From assembly GCA_946800325.1 (NCBI GenBank), contig OX326958.1, positions 1,002,001 through 1,066,000 of the forward strand: DNA of 64,000 nucleotides. The letters are read 5' to 3'. Made by a program: the position numbers and the translations under genes. Under the pieces are notes generated by a model. It searched no databases. It had not been told where the DNA came from and saw only the letters and a list, made by a program, of their open reading frames with translations. Origin of the DNA: Luzula sylvatica (taxonomy: Eukaryota; Streptophyta; Magnoliopsida; Poales; Juncaceae). Below are positions 13,541-26,089 of the stretch, piece after piece. Each line of letters starts with the position of its first letter. The stretch's first letter is position 1.

Positions 13541-14800
13541 TTTACATTTTCAAGAAATTTTTGAAAAAGTTGAAATTTGTGTGTGTTAGTCTTCAATTAC
13601 GGTGTATTTTGAGTACGACACGAAAATTGAGTATTTTGTTTGTATTACACTTCAATTTTAAATTTTATTAAAAAATATCTTAATTGAATTTTTTGAATGT
13701 GTTAGACTTCTGTTTTTACATTTTTAAGACATTTTTGAAAAAAATGACATTTGTGTGTGTTAGTCTTCAATTACGGAGTATTTTGAGTACGACATGAATA
13801 TTGAATATTTTGCTTGTGTTACACATAAATTTTAACATTTTTTATAAAAATATCTTAATTGAATTTTTTGATGGTGTTAGACTTCTGTTTTTGCATTTTT
13901 AAGAAATTTTTCAAAAAATTGAAATTTGTATGTGTTAGTCTTCAATTACGGAGTATTTTGAGTACGACATGAAAATTGACTATTTTGCTTGTGTTACACT
14001 ACAATTTTAACATTTTTTTTAAATATATCTTAATTGAATTATTTTGAAGGTGTTAGACTTCTATTTTTACATTTTTAAGAAATTTTTGAAAAAGTTGAAA
14101 TTTGTGTGTGTTAGTCTTCAATTACGGTGTATTTAGAGTACGACACGAAAATTGAGTATTTTGCTTGTATTACACTTGAATTTTTGCATTTTTTAAGAAA
14201 TATCTTAATTGGATTTTTTGAAAGTGTTAAGACTTCTGTTTTTACATTTTTAAGATATTTTTGAAAAAATTGAAATTTGTGTGTGTTAGTCTTCAATTAC
14301 GGAGTATTTTGAGTACGACATGAAAATTGAATATTTTGCTTGTGTTACACTTAAATTTTAACATTTTTTATAAAAATATCTGAATTGAATTTTTTTATGT
14401 TGTTAGACGTCTGTTTTTGCATTTTTAAAAATTTTTTGAAAAAATTGAAATTTGTTTATATTAGTCTTCAATTACGGAGTATTTTGAGTATGATATGAAA
14501 ATTGACTATATTGCTTGTGTTACACTTTAATTTTAACACTTTATAAAAAAATATCTTAATTGGATTTTTTGAAGGTGTTAGATTTCAGTTTCTCCATTTT
14601 TAAGAAATTTGTGAAAAAATTGAAATTTGTGTGTGTTAGTCTTCAATTAAGGAGTATTTTGAGCACGACATGAAAATTGACTATTTTGCTTGTGTTACAC
14701 TTGACTTTTGAATTTTTTTAAAAAAATATCTTAATTGAATTTTTGAAGGCGTTAGACTTCTGTTTTTGCATTTTTAAGAAATGTTTGAAAAAAATTGAAA
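13541..14800 (+). repeat. Duplicated block Y, copy 2
   Basis: Matches 6745-8350 with two fewer monomers. It starts with the rare ATTTTCAAGAAA variant and contains GAATGTGTTAG, GACATTTG, the A/B hybrid monomer near 14120 and TTGACTTTTGAATTT near 14700. The 4.6-14.8 kb interval therefore reads X-Y-X-X-Y. Confidence 0.78.
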
Positions 14801-14809
14801 TTTGTTTGT

Positions 14810-14926
14810 GTTATTCTTCAATTACGGAGTATTTTGAGTACGACTTGAAAATTGAATATTTTGCTGGTGTTAGACTTCTGTTTTTGCATTTTGATGAAAT
14901 GTTTGAAAAAATTGAAACTTGTATGT
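14810..14926 (+). repeat. 117 bp monomer lacking exactly one subrepeat
   Basis: The distance from GTTATTCTTC at 14810 to the next at 14927 is 117 bp, which is 175 minus 58. The junction TTTTGCTGGTGTTAGAC at about 14860-14876 joins the end of the first subrepeat to the start of the third, removing the second cleanly. This is what unequal pairing between ~58 bp subrepeats would give. Confidence 0.85.
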
Positions 14927-16440
14927 GTTATTCTTCAATTACGGAGTATTTTGAGTACGGCATGAAAATTGAGTATTTTGCTTGTGTTACACTACAATTT
15001 TAACATTTTTTTAAAAAATATCTGAATTGAATTATTTTGAAGATGTTAGACTTCTGTTTTTACATTTTTAAGAAATTTTTGAAAAAGTTGAAATTTGTGT
15101 ATGTTAGTCTTCAATTACGGTGTATTTAGAGTACGACACGAAAATTGAGTATTTTGCTTGTATTACACTTGATTTTTTGCATTTTTTAAGAAATATCTTA
15201 ATTGGATTTTTTGAAGGTGATAAGACTTCTGTTTTTACATTTTTAAGAAATTTTTGAAAAAATTTAAATTTATGTGTGTTAGTCTTCAATTACGGAGTAT
15301 TTTGATTACGACATGAATATTGAATATTTTGCTTGTGTTACACATAAATGTTAACATTTTTTATAAAAATATCTTAATTGAATTTTTTTGATTGTGTTAG
15401 ACGTCTGTTTTTGCATTTTTAAAAAAATTTTGAAAAAATTGAAATTTGTGTATGTTAGTCTTCAATTACGGAGTATTTTGAGTACGACATGAAAATTGAC
15501 TATATTGCTTGTGTTACACTTTAATTTTAAAACTTTTTAAAAAAATATCTTAATTGGATTTTTTTAAGGTGTTAGATTTCAGTTTCTGCAGTTTTAAGAA
15601 ATTTTTCAAAAAATTGAAATTTGTTTGTGTTATTCTTCAATTAAGGAGTATTTTGAGTACGACACGAATATTGATTATTTTGCTTGTGTTACACACAAAT
15701 TTTAACATTTTTTATAAAAATATCTTAATTGAATTTTTTGATTGTGTTAGACGTCTGTTTTGGCATTTTTAAGAAATTTTTGAAAAAATTGTAATTTGCG
15801 TATGTTAGTCTTCAATTACGTAGTATTTTGAGTACGATATGAAAATTGACTATATTGCTTGTGTTACACTTTAATTTGAACACTTTTTAAAAAATATCTT
15901 AATTGGATTTTTTTAAGGTGTTAGATTTCAGTTTCTGCATTTTTAAGACATTTTTGAAAAAATTGAAATTTGTGTGTGTTATTATTCAATTAAAGAGTAT
16001 TTTGAGAACGACATGAAAATTGACTATTTTGCTTATGTTACACTTGAATTTTAAAATTTTTTAAAAAAATATCTTAATTGAATTTTTGAAAGCGTTAGAC
16101 TTCTGTTTTTGTATTTTTAAGAAATGTTTGAAAAAATTGAAATTTGTTTGTGTTATTCTTCAATTACGGAGTATTTTGAGTACGACTTGAAAATTGAATA
16201 TTTTGCTTGTGTTACACTTAAATTTTAACATTTTTTAAAAAAATATCTTAATTCAATATTTTGATGGTGTTAGACTTCTGTTTTTGCATTTTTAAGAAAT
16301 TTTTGAAAAATTGAAATTTGTATGTTTTATTCTGCAATTACGGAGTATTTAGAGCACGACATGAAAATTGAGTATTTTGCTTGTGTTAAACTACAATTTT
16401 AACATTTTTTTAAAAATATCTTAATTGAATTATTTTGAAG

Positions 16441-16510
16441 GTGTTATATTTCAAAATTGACTATATTGCTTGTGTTACACTTTAAAAATATCTTAATTCA
16501 ATATTCTGCA
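16441..16510 (+). other. Scrambled junction patch
   Basis: Several partial subrepeats are joined in a short space. A GTGTTATATTTC start runs straight into AAAATTGACTATATTG (a D first subrepeat), then GTGTTACACTTT into AAAAATATCTTAATTCAATA (the end of a second subrepeat), then TTCTGCAATTACGGAATA. Normal spacing resumes with the D monomer starting near 16513. At least three breaks are needed to explain it, which suggests template switching or repeated deletion. Confidence 0.75.
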
Positions 16511-19500
16511 ATTACGGAATATTTTGAGTACGACATGAAAATTGACTATATTGCTTGTGTTACACTTTAATTTTAACACTTTTAAAAAAATATCTTAATT
16601 GGATTTTTTGAAGGTGTTATATTTCGTTTTTTGCATTTTTAAGAAATTTTTGAAAAAATTGAAATTTGTGTGTGGTACTCTTCAATTAAGGAGTATTTTG
16701 AGTACGACATGAAAATTGACTATTTTGCTTGTGTTACACTTGAATATTAAATATTTTTTAAAAAATATCTTAAATGAATTTTTGAAGGGGTTAAACTTCT
16801 GTTTTTACATTTTTAAGAAATGTTTGAAAAAATTGAAATTTGTATGTGTTATTCTTCAATTACGGAATATTTTGAGTACGACATGAAAATTGAGTATTTT
16901 GCTTGTGTTACACTATAATTTAAAATTTTTTTTTAAAAATATCTTAATTGAATTATTTTGAAGGTGTTAGACTTATGTTTTTACATTTTTAAGAAATTTT
17001 TGAAAAAGTTGAAATTTGTGTGTGTTAGTCTTCAATTACGGTGTATTTTGAGTACGACACGAAAATTTAGTATTTTGCTTGTATTACACTTAAATTTTAA
17101 ATTTTATTGAAAAATATCTTAATTGAATTTTTTGAAGGTGTTAGACTTCTGTTTTTGCATTTTTAAGAAAGTTTTGAAAAAATTGTAATTTGTGTGTGTT
17201 AGTCTTCAATTACGGAGTATTGTGAGTTCGACATGAAAATTGAATATTTTGCTTGTATTACACTTGAATTTTTGCTTTTTTTAAGAAATATCTTAATTGG
17301 ATTTTTTTGAAGGTGTTAAGACTTCTGTTTTTACATTTTTAAGAAATGTTTGAAAAAATGAAATTTGTGTGTGTTAGTCTACAATTACGGAGTATTTTGA
17401 GTACGACATGAAAATTGAATATTTTGCTTGTGTTACACTTAAATTTTAACATTTTTTACAAAAATATCTTCATTGAATTTTTTGATGGTGTTAGACGTCT
17501 GTTTTTGCATTTTTAAGAAATTTTTAAAAAAATTGAAATTTGTGTATGTTAGTCTTCAATTACAGAGTATTTTGAGTACGATATGAAAATTGACTATATT
17601 GCTTGTGTTACACTTTAATTTTAACACTTTTTAAAAAAATATCTTAATTGGATTTTTTGAAGGTGTCAGATTTCAGTGTTTGCATTTTTAAGAAATTTTT
17701 GAAAAAATAGAAATTTGTGTGTGTCAGTCTTCAATTAAGGAGTATTTTGAGTACGACATGAAAATTGAATATTTTGCTTGTGTTACACATGAATTTTAAA
17801 TATTTTTTAAAAAATATCTTAGTTGAATTTTTGAAGGGGATAGACTTCTGTTTTTGCATTTTTAACAAATGTTTGAAAAAATTGAAATTTGTATGTGTTA
17901 TTCTTCAATTACGGAGTATTTTGAGTACGAAATGAAAATTGAGTATTTTGCTTGTGTTACACTACAATTTTGAATTTTTTTAAAAAAATATCTTAATTGA
18001 ATTTTTGAAGGCGTTAGACTTCTGTTTTTGCATTTTTAAGAAATGTTTGAAAAAATTGAAATTTGTTTGTGTTATTCTTCAATTACAGAGTATTTTGAGA
18101 ACGGTATGAAAATTGACTATATTGCTTGTGTTACACTTTAATTTTAACACTTTTTAAAAAAATATCTTAATTGAATTTTTTGATGGTGTCGGACGTCTGA
18201 TTTTGCATTTTTAAGAAATTTTTTAAAAAATTCAAATTTGTGTATGTTAGTCTTCAATTACAGAGTATTTTGAGTACGATATGAAAATTGACTATATTGC
18301 TTGCTACACTTTAATTTTAACACTTTTAAAAAAAATATCTTAATTGGATTTTTTGAAGGTGTTAGATTTCATTTTTTGCATTTTTATGAAATGTTTGAAA
18401 AAATTGAATTTTGTGTGTGTTACTCTTCAATTAAGGAGTATTTTGAGTACGACATGAAAATTGAGTATTTTGCTTGTGTTACACTACAATTTTAACATTT
18501 TTTTTAAAAATATCTTAATTGAATTATTTTGAAGGTATTAGACTTATGTTTGTACATTTTTAAGAAATTTTTGAAAAAGTTGAAATTTGTGTGTGTTAGT
18601 CTTCAATTACGGTGTATTTTGAGTACGACACGAAAGTTGAGTATTTTGCTTGTATTACACTTAAATTTTAAATTTGATTGAAAAGTATCTTAATTGAATT
18701 TTTTGAAGGTGTTAGACTTCTGTTTTTGCATTTTTAAGAAATTTTTCAAAAAATTGAAATTTGTGTGTGTTAGTCTTCAATTACGGAGTATTGAGAGTTC
18801 GACATGAAAATTGAGTATTTTGCTTGTATTACACTTGAATTTTTGCTTTTTTTATGAAATATCTTAATTGGATTTTTTTGAAGGTGTTAAGACTTCTGTT
18901 TTTACATTTTTAAGAAATTTTTTAAAAAATTGAAATTTGTGTGTGTTAGTCTACAATTACGGAGTATTTTTAGTACGACATGAAAATTGAATATTTTGCT
19001 TGCATTACACTTAAATTTTAACATTTTTTATAAAAATATCTTCATTGAATTTTTTGATGGTGTTAGACGTCTGTTTTTGCATTTTTAAGAAATTTTTTAA
19101 AAAATTTAAATTTGTGTATGTTAGTCTTCAATTACAGAGTATTTTGAGTACGATTTGAAAATTGACTATATTCCTTGTGTTACACTTTAATTTTAACACT
19201 TTTTAAAAAAATATCTTAATTGGATTTTTTGAAGGTGTTAGATTTCAGTGTTTGCATTTTTAAGAAATTTTTGAAAAAATAGAAATTTGTGTTTGTCAGT
19301 CTTCAATTATGGAGTATTTTGAGTACGACATGAAAAATGACTATTTTGCTTGTGTTACACATGAATTTGAAATATGTTTAAAAAAATATCTTAATTGAAT
19401 TTTTGAAGGGGTTAGACTTCTGTTTTTGCATTTTTAAGAAATGTTCGAAAAAATTGAAATTTGTATGTGTTATTCTTCAATTACGGAGTATTTTGAGTAC

Positions 19501-22500
19501 GACATGAAAATTGAGTATTTTGCTTGTGTTACACTACAATTTTGAATTTTTTTAAAAAAATATCTTAATTGAATTTTTTAAGGCGTTAGACTTATGTTTT
19601 TGCATTTTTAAGATATGTTTGAAAAAATTGAAATTTGTTTGTGTTATTCTTCAATTACAGAGTATTTTGAGTACGATATGAAAATTGACTATATTGCTTG
19701 TGTGACACTTTAATTTTAACACTTTTTAAAAAAAAATCTTAATTGAATTTTTTGAAGGTGTTAGATTTCAGTTTTTGCATTTTTAAGAAATGTTTGAAAA
19801 AATTGAAATTTGTGTGTGTTAGTCTTCAATTAAGGAGTATTTTGTGTACGACATGAAAATTGACTATTTTGCTTGTGTTACACTTGAATTTTAAATATTT
19901 TTTAAAAAATATCCTAAGTGAATTTTTGAAGGGGTTAGACTTCTGTTTTTGCATTTTTAAGAAATGTTTGAAAAAATTGAAATTTGTATGTGTTATTCTT
20001 CAATTACGTAGTATTTTGAGAACGACATGACAATTGAGTATTTTGCTTGTGTTACACTTCAATTTTTACATTTTTTTTAAAAATATCTTAATTGAATTAT
20101 TTTGAAGGTGTTAGACTTATGTTTTTACATCTTTAAGAAATTTTTGAAAAAATTGAAATTTGTGTGTGTTAGTCTTCAATTAAGGAGTATTTTGAGTACG
20201 ACATGAAAATTGACTATTTTGCTTGTGTTACACTTGAATTTTAAATTTTTTAAAAAAAATATCTTAATTGAGTTTTTGAAGGCGTTAGACTTCTGTTTTT
20301 GCAGTTTTAAGAAATGGTTGAAAAATTGAAATTTGTTTGTGTTATTCTTCAATTACGGAGTATTTTGAGTACGACTTGAAAATTGAATATTTTGCTTGTG
20401 TTACACTTAAATTTTAATATTTTTTAAAAAAATATCTTAATTCAATATTTTGATGGTGTTAGACTTCTGTTTTTGCATTTTTAAGAAATTGTTTTAAAAA
20501 TTGAAATTTGTATGTTTTATTCTTCAATTACGGAGTATTTTGAGTACGACATGAAAATTGAGTATTTTGCTTGTGTTACACTACAATTTTAACATATTTT
20601 TTAAAAATATCTTAATTGAATTATTTTGAAGGTGTTAGACTTCTGTTTTTACATTTTTTAGAAATTTTTGAAAAAGTTGAAATTTGTGTGTGTTAGTATT
20701 CAATTACGGTGTATTTAGAGTACGACACGAAAATTGAGTATTTTGCTTGTATAACACTTCAATATTAAATTTTATTGAAAAATAACTTAATTGAATTTTT
20801 TTAAGGTCTTAGACATCGGTTATTGCATTTTTAAGAAATTTTTTAAAAAATTGAAATTTGTGTGTGTTAGTCTTCAATTGCGGAGTATTGTGAGTTCGAC
20901 ATGAAAATTGAGTATTTTGCTTGTATTACACTTGAATTTTTGCTTTTTTTAAGAACTATCTTAATTGAATTTTTTTGAAGGTGTTAAGACTTCTGTTTTT
21001 ACATTTTTTTTAAATTTTTGAAAAAATTGAAATTTGTGTGTGTTAGTCTACAATTACGGAGTTTTTTGAGTTCGACATGAAAATTGAATATTTTGCTTGT
21101 GTTACACTTAAATTTTAAAATTTTTTATAAAAATATCTTATTTGAATTTTTTGATGGTGTTAGATGTCTGTTTTTGCATTTTTTAGAAAGTTTTGAAAAA
21201 ATTGAAATTTGTGTATGTTAGTCTTCAATTACGGAGTATTTTGAGTTCGACATGAAAATTGAGTATTTTGCTTGTATTACACTTGAATTTTTGCATTTTT
21301 TAAGAAATATCTTAATTGAATTATTTTGAAGGTGTTAGACTTCTGTTTTTACATTTTTAAGAAATTTTTGAAAAAGTTGAAATTTGTGTGTGTTAGTCTT
21401 CAATTACGGTGTATTTAGAGTACGACACGAAAATTGAGTATTTTGCTTGTATTACACTTCAATATTAAATTTTATTGAAAAATATATTAATTGAATTTTT
21501 TGAAGATCTTAGACTTCGGTTATTGCATTTTTAAGAAATTTTTGAAAAAATTGAAATTTGTGTATGTTAGTCTTCAATTACAGAGTATTGTGAGTTGGAC
21601 ATGAAAATTGAGTATTTTGCTTGTATTACACTTGAATTTTTACTTTTTTTAAGAAATATCTTAATTGGATTTTTTTGAAGGTGTTAAGACTTCTGTTTTT
21701 ACATTTTTTAGAAATTTTTGAAAAAATTGAAATTTGTGTGTGTTAGTCTACAATTACGGAGTATTTTGAGTTCGACATGAAAATTGAATATTTTGCTTGT
21801 GTTACACTTAAATTTGAACATTTTTTATAAAAATATCTTAATTGAATTTTTTGATGGTGTTAGACGTCTGTTTTTGCATTTTTAAGAAATTTTTGAAAAA
21901 ATTGAAATTTGTGTATGTTAGTCTTCAATTACAGAGTATTTTGAGTACGATATGAAAATTGATTATATTGCTTGTGTTACACTTTAATTTTAACACTTTT
22001 TAAAAAAAAATCTTAATTGAATTTTTGAAGGCGTTAGACTTCTGTTTTTGCATTTTTAAGAAATTTTTGAAAAAATTGAAATTTGTTTGTGTTATCCTTC
22101 AATTACGGAGTATTTTGAGTACGACATGAAAATTGAATATTTTGCTTGTGTTACACTTGAATTTTAAATATTTTTTAAAAAATATCTTAATTGAATTTTT
22201 GAAGGGGTTAGACTTCTGTTTTTGCATTTTTAAGAAATTATTGAAAAAATTGAAATTTGTCTGTGTTATTCTTCAATTACGGAGTATTTTGAGAACGACA
22301 TGAAAATTGAGTATTTTGCTTGTGTTACACTACAATTTTAACATTTTTTTTAAAAATATCTTAATTGAATTATTTTGAAGGTGTTAGACTTCTTTTTTAC
22401 ATTTTTAAGAAATTTTGGAAAAAGTTGAAATGTGTGTGTGTTAGTCTTAAATTACGGTGTATTTTGAGTACGACACGAAAATTGAGTATTTTGCTTGTAT

Positions 22501-23627
22501 TACACTTCAATTTTAAATTTTATTGAAAAATATCTTAATTGAATTTTTTGAAGGTGTTACACTTCTGTTTTTGCATTTTTAAGAAATTTTCGAAAAAATT
22601 GTAATTTGTGTGTGTTAGTCTTCAATTACGGAGTATTTTGAGTTCGACATGAAAATTGAGTATTTTGCTTGTATTACACTTGAATTTTTGCATTCTTTCA
22701 TAAATATCTCAATTTGATTTTTTGAAGGTGTTGAGACTTCTGTTTTTACATTTTTAAGAAATTTTTGAAAAAATTGAAATTTGTGTTTGTTAGTCTCCAA
22801 TTACGGTGTATTTTGAGTACCACATGAAAATTGAATATTTTGCTTGTGTTACACTTGAATTTTAACACTTTTTAAAAAAATATCTTAATTGGATTTTTTG
22901 AAGGTGTTAGATTTCAGTTTTTGCATTTTTAAGAAATTTTTGAAAAAATAGAAATTTGTGTGTGTTAGTCTTCAATTAAGGAGTATTTTGAGTACGACAT
23001 GAAAATTGACTATTTTGCTTGTGTTACACTTGAATTTTAAATATTTTTTAAAAAATATCTTAATTGGATTTTTGAAGGGGTTAGACTTCTATTTTTGCAT
23101 TTTTAAGAAATGTTTGAAAAAATTGAAATTTGTCTGTGTTATTCTTCAATTACGGAGTATTTTGAGAACGACATGAAAATTGAGTATTTTTCTTGTGTTA
23201 CACTACAATTTTAACATTTTTAAAAAAAATATCTTAATTGAATTATTTTGTAGGTGTTAGACTTCTGTTTTTACATTTTTAAGAAATTTTTGAAAAAGTT
23301 GAAATTTGTGTGTGTTAGTCTTCAATTACGGTGTATTTTGAGTACGACACGAAAATTGAGTATTTTGCTTGTATTACACTTCAATTTTAAATTTTATTGA
23401 AAAATATCATAATTGAATTTTTTGAAGGTGTTAGACTTCTGTTTTTGCATTTTTAAGAAATTTTCGAAATTTTTTTAATTTGTGTGTGTTAGTCTTCAAT
23501 TATGGAGTATTTTGAGTACGGCATGAAAATTGAACATTTTGCTTGTGTTACACTTAAATTTTAAAATTTTTTATAAAAATATCTTATTTGAATTTTTTGA
23601 TGGTGTTAGACGTTTGTTTTTGCATTT

Positions 23628-23690
23628 TTTAGTCTTATAAAAATATCTTATAAAAATATCTTATTTGAAAATTTAAGAAAGTTTTGTAAA
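23628..23690 (+). other. Local short duplication and rearrangement inside a C monomer
   Basis: CTTATAAAAATAT occurs twice in direct succession, followed by a third CTTATTTGAAAA, placed where the third subrepeat should continue from TTTGCATTTTTT into AAGAAAG. The inserted pieces resemble the C-type ATAAAAATATCTTATTTGAA found about 60 bp upstream. It looks like a templated insertion. Confidence 0.7.
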
Positions 23691-25192
23691 AATTGAAATT
23701 TGTGAATGTTAGTCTTCAATTACGGAGTATTTTGAGTACGATATGAAAATTGACTATATTGCTTGTGTTACACTTCAATTTTAACACTTTTTTAAAAAAA
23801 TATCTTAATTGAATTTTTGAAGGCGTTAGACTTCTGTTTTTGCAGTTCTAAGAAATGTTTGAAAAAATTGAAATTTGTTTGTGTTATCCTTCAATTACGG
23901 AATATTTTGAGTACGACTTGAAAATTGAATATTTTGCTTGTGTTACACTTAAATTTTAACATTTTTAAAAAAAATATCTTAATTGAATATTTTGATGGTG
24001 TTAGACTTCTGTTTTTGCATTTTTATGAAATTTTTGAAAAAATTGAAATTTGTATGTTTTATTCTTCAATTACGGAGTATTTTGAGTACGACATGAAAAT
24101 TGAGTATTTTGCTTGTGTTACACTACAATTTTAACATTTTTTTTAAAAATATCTTAATTGAATTATTTTGAAGGTGTTAGATTTCAGTTTTTGCATTTTT
24201 AAGAAAGTTTTGAAAAAATTGAAATTTGTGTGTGTTAGTCTTCAATTAAGGAGTATTTTGAGTACGACATGAAAATTGACTATTTTGCTTGTGTTACACT
24301 TGAATTTTTTATTTTTTAAAAAAATATCTTAATTGAATTTTTGAAGGGGTTAGACTTCTGTTTTTGCATTTTTAAGAGATGTTTGAAAAAATTGAAATTT
24401 GTGTGTTATTCTTCAATTACGGAGTTTTTTGAGAATGACATGAAAATTGAGTATTTTGCTTGTGATACACTACAATTTTTACATTTTTTTAAAACATATC
24501 TTAATTTAATTATTTTGAAGGTGTTAGACTTCTGTTTTTACATTTTTAAGAAATTTTTGAAAAAGTTGAAATTTGTGTGTGTTAGTCTTCAATTACGGTG
24601 TATTTTGAGTACGACACGAAAATTGAGTATTTTGCTTGTATTACACTTCAATTTTAAATTTTATTGAAAAATATCTTAATTGAATTTTTTGAAGGTGTTA
24701 GACTTCTGTTTTTGCATTTTTAAGAAATTTTCGAAAAATTGTAATTTGTGTGTGTTAGTCTTTAATTACGGAGTATTTTGAGTTCGACATGAAAATTGAG
24801 TATTTTGCTTGTATTACACTTGAATTTTTGCATTTTTTAAGAAATGTCTTAATTTGATTTTTTGAAGGTGTTGAGACTTCTGTTTTTACATTTTTAAGAA
24901 ATTTTTGAAAAAATTGAAATTTGTGTGTGTTAGTCTTCAATTACGGAGTATTTTGAGTACGACATGAAAATTGAATATTTTGCTTGTGTTACACTTAAAT
25001 TTTAACATTTTTTATAAAAATATCTTAATTGAATTTTTTGATGGTGTTAGACGTCTGTTTTTGCATTTTTAAGAAAGTTTTGAAAAAATTGAAATTTGTG
25101 TATGTGTTAGTATTCAATTACGGAGTATTTTGAGTACGATATGAAAATTTACTATATTGCTTGTGTTACACTTTAATTTTAACACTTTTTTA

Positions 25193-25240
25193 AAAAAATA
25201 TCTTAACTGCATTTTTAAGAAATTTTTGAAAAAATTGAAA
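25193..25240 (+). repeat. D monomer with 32 bp internal deletion (first of seven)
   Basis: A normal D reads AATTGGATTTTTTGAAGG and so on to TTTTTGCATTTTTAAG. Here it reads AACTGCATTTTTAAG, 32 bp shorter, losing the start of the third subrepeat including GTGTTAGATTTC. The break has a short TTG identity on both sides in the parent. The same join is seen near 26222, 28112, 29132, 31022, 32042 and 33585, each followed by a B variant with GAGTTTGACATG. Confidence 0.85.
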
Positions 25241-26089
25241 TTTGTGTGTGTTAGTCTTCAATTACGGAGTATTTTGAGTTTGACATGAAAATTGAGTGTT
25301 TTGCTTGTATTACACTTGAATTTTTGCATTTTATAAGAAATATCTTAATTGAATTTTTTTAAGGTGTTAAGACTTCCGTTTTTACATTTTTAGGAAATTT
25401 TTGAAAAAATTGAAATTTGTGTGTGTCAGTCTTCAATTACGGAGTATTTTTAGTACGACATGAAAATTGAATATTTTGCTTGTGTTACACTTAAATTTTA
25501 ACATTTTTTGTAAAAATATCTTAATTGAATTTTTTTATGGTGCTAGGAGTCTGTTTTTGCATTTTTAAGAAATTTTTTAAAAAATTGAAATTTGTGTATG
25601 TTAGTCTTCAATTACGGAGTATTTTGAGTACGATATGAAAATTGACTATATTGCTTGTGTTACACTTTAATTTTAACACTTTTTTAAAAAATATCTTAAT
25701 TGGATTTTTTGAAGGTGTTAGATTTCAGTTTTTGCATTTTTAAGAAATTTTTGAAAAAATTGAAATTTGTGTGTGTTAGTCTTCAATTAAGGAGTATTTT
25801 GAGTACGACGTGAAAATTGACTATTTTGATTGTGTTACACTTGAATTTTAAATTTTTTTAAAAAATATCTTAATTGAATTTTTGAAGGGGTTAGACTTCT
25901 GTTTTTGCATTTTTAAGAAATGTTTGAAAAAATTGAAATTTGTCTATGTTATTCTTCAATTACGGAGTATTTTGAGAACGACATGAAAATTGAGTATTTT
26001 GCTTGTGTTACACTACAATTTTAACATTTTTTTGAAAAATATCTTAATTGAATTATTTTGAAGGTGTTAGAATTCAGTTTTTCCATTTT

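Larger units (their letters stand above)
14927..26080 (+). repeat. Mixed higher-order repeats
   Basis: Monomers of types A-G in variable order, with several C, D, E and F runs and A starts near 17040, 18610, 20708, 21410, 22456, 23330 and 24595. Two scrambled patches (16441-16510 and 23628-23690) fall in this interval. The first 32 bp deleted D copy is at about 25201. No gene or insertion is seen. Confidence 0.75.

Noticed and set aside
24341..24667. The longest open frame, 108 codons, plus strand
   Set aside because: Starts at TTG, reads through E, F and A monomers, and exists only because a stop was lost by chance.
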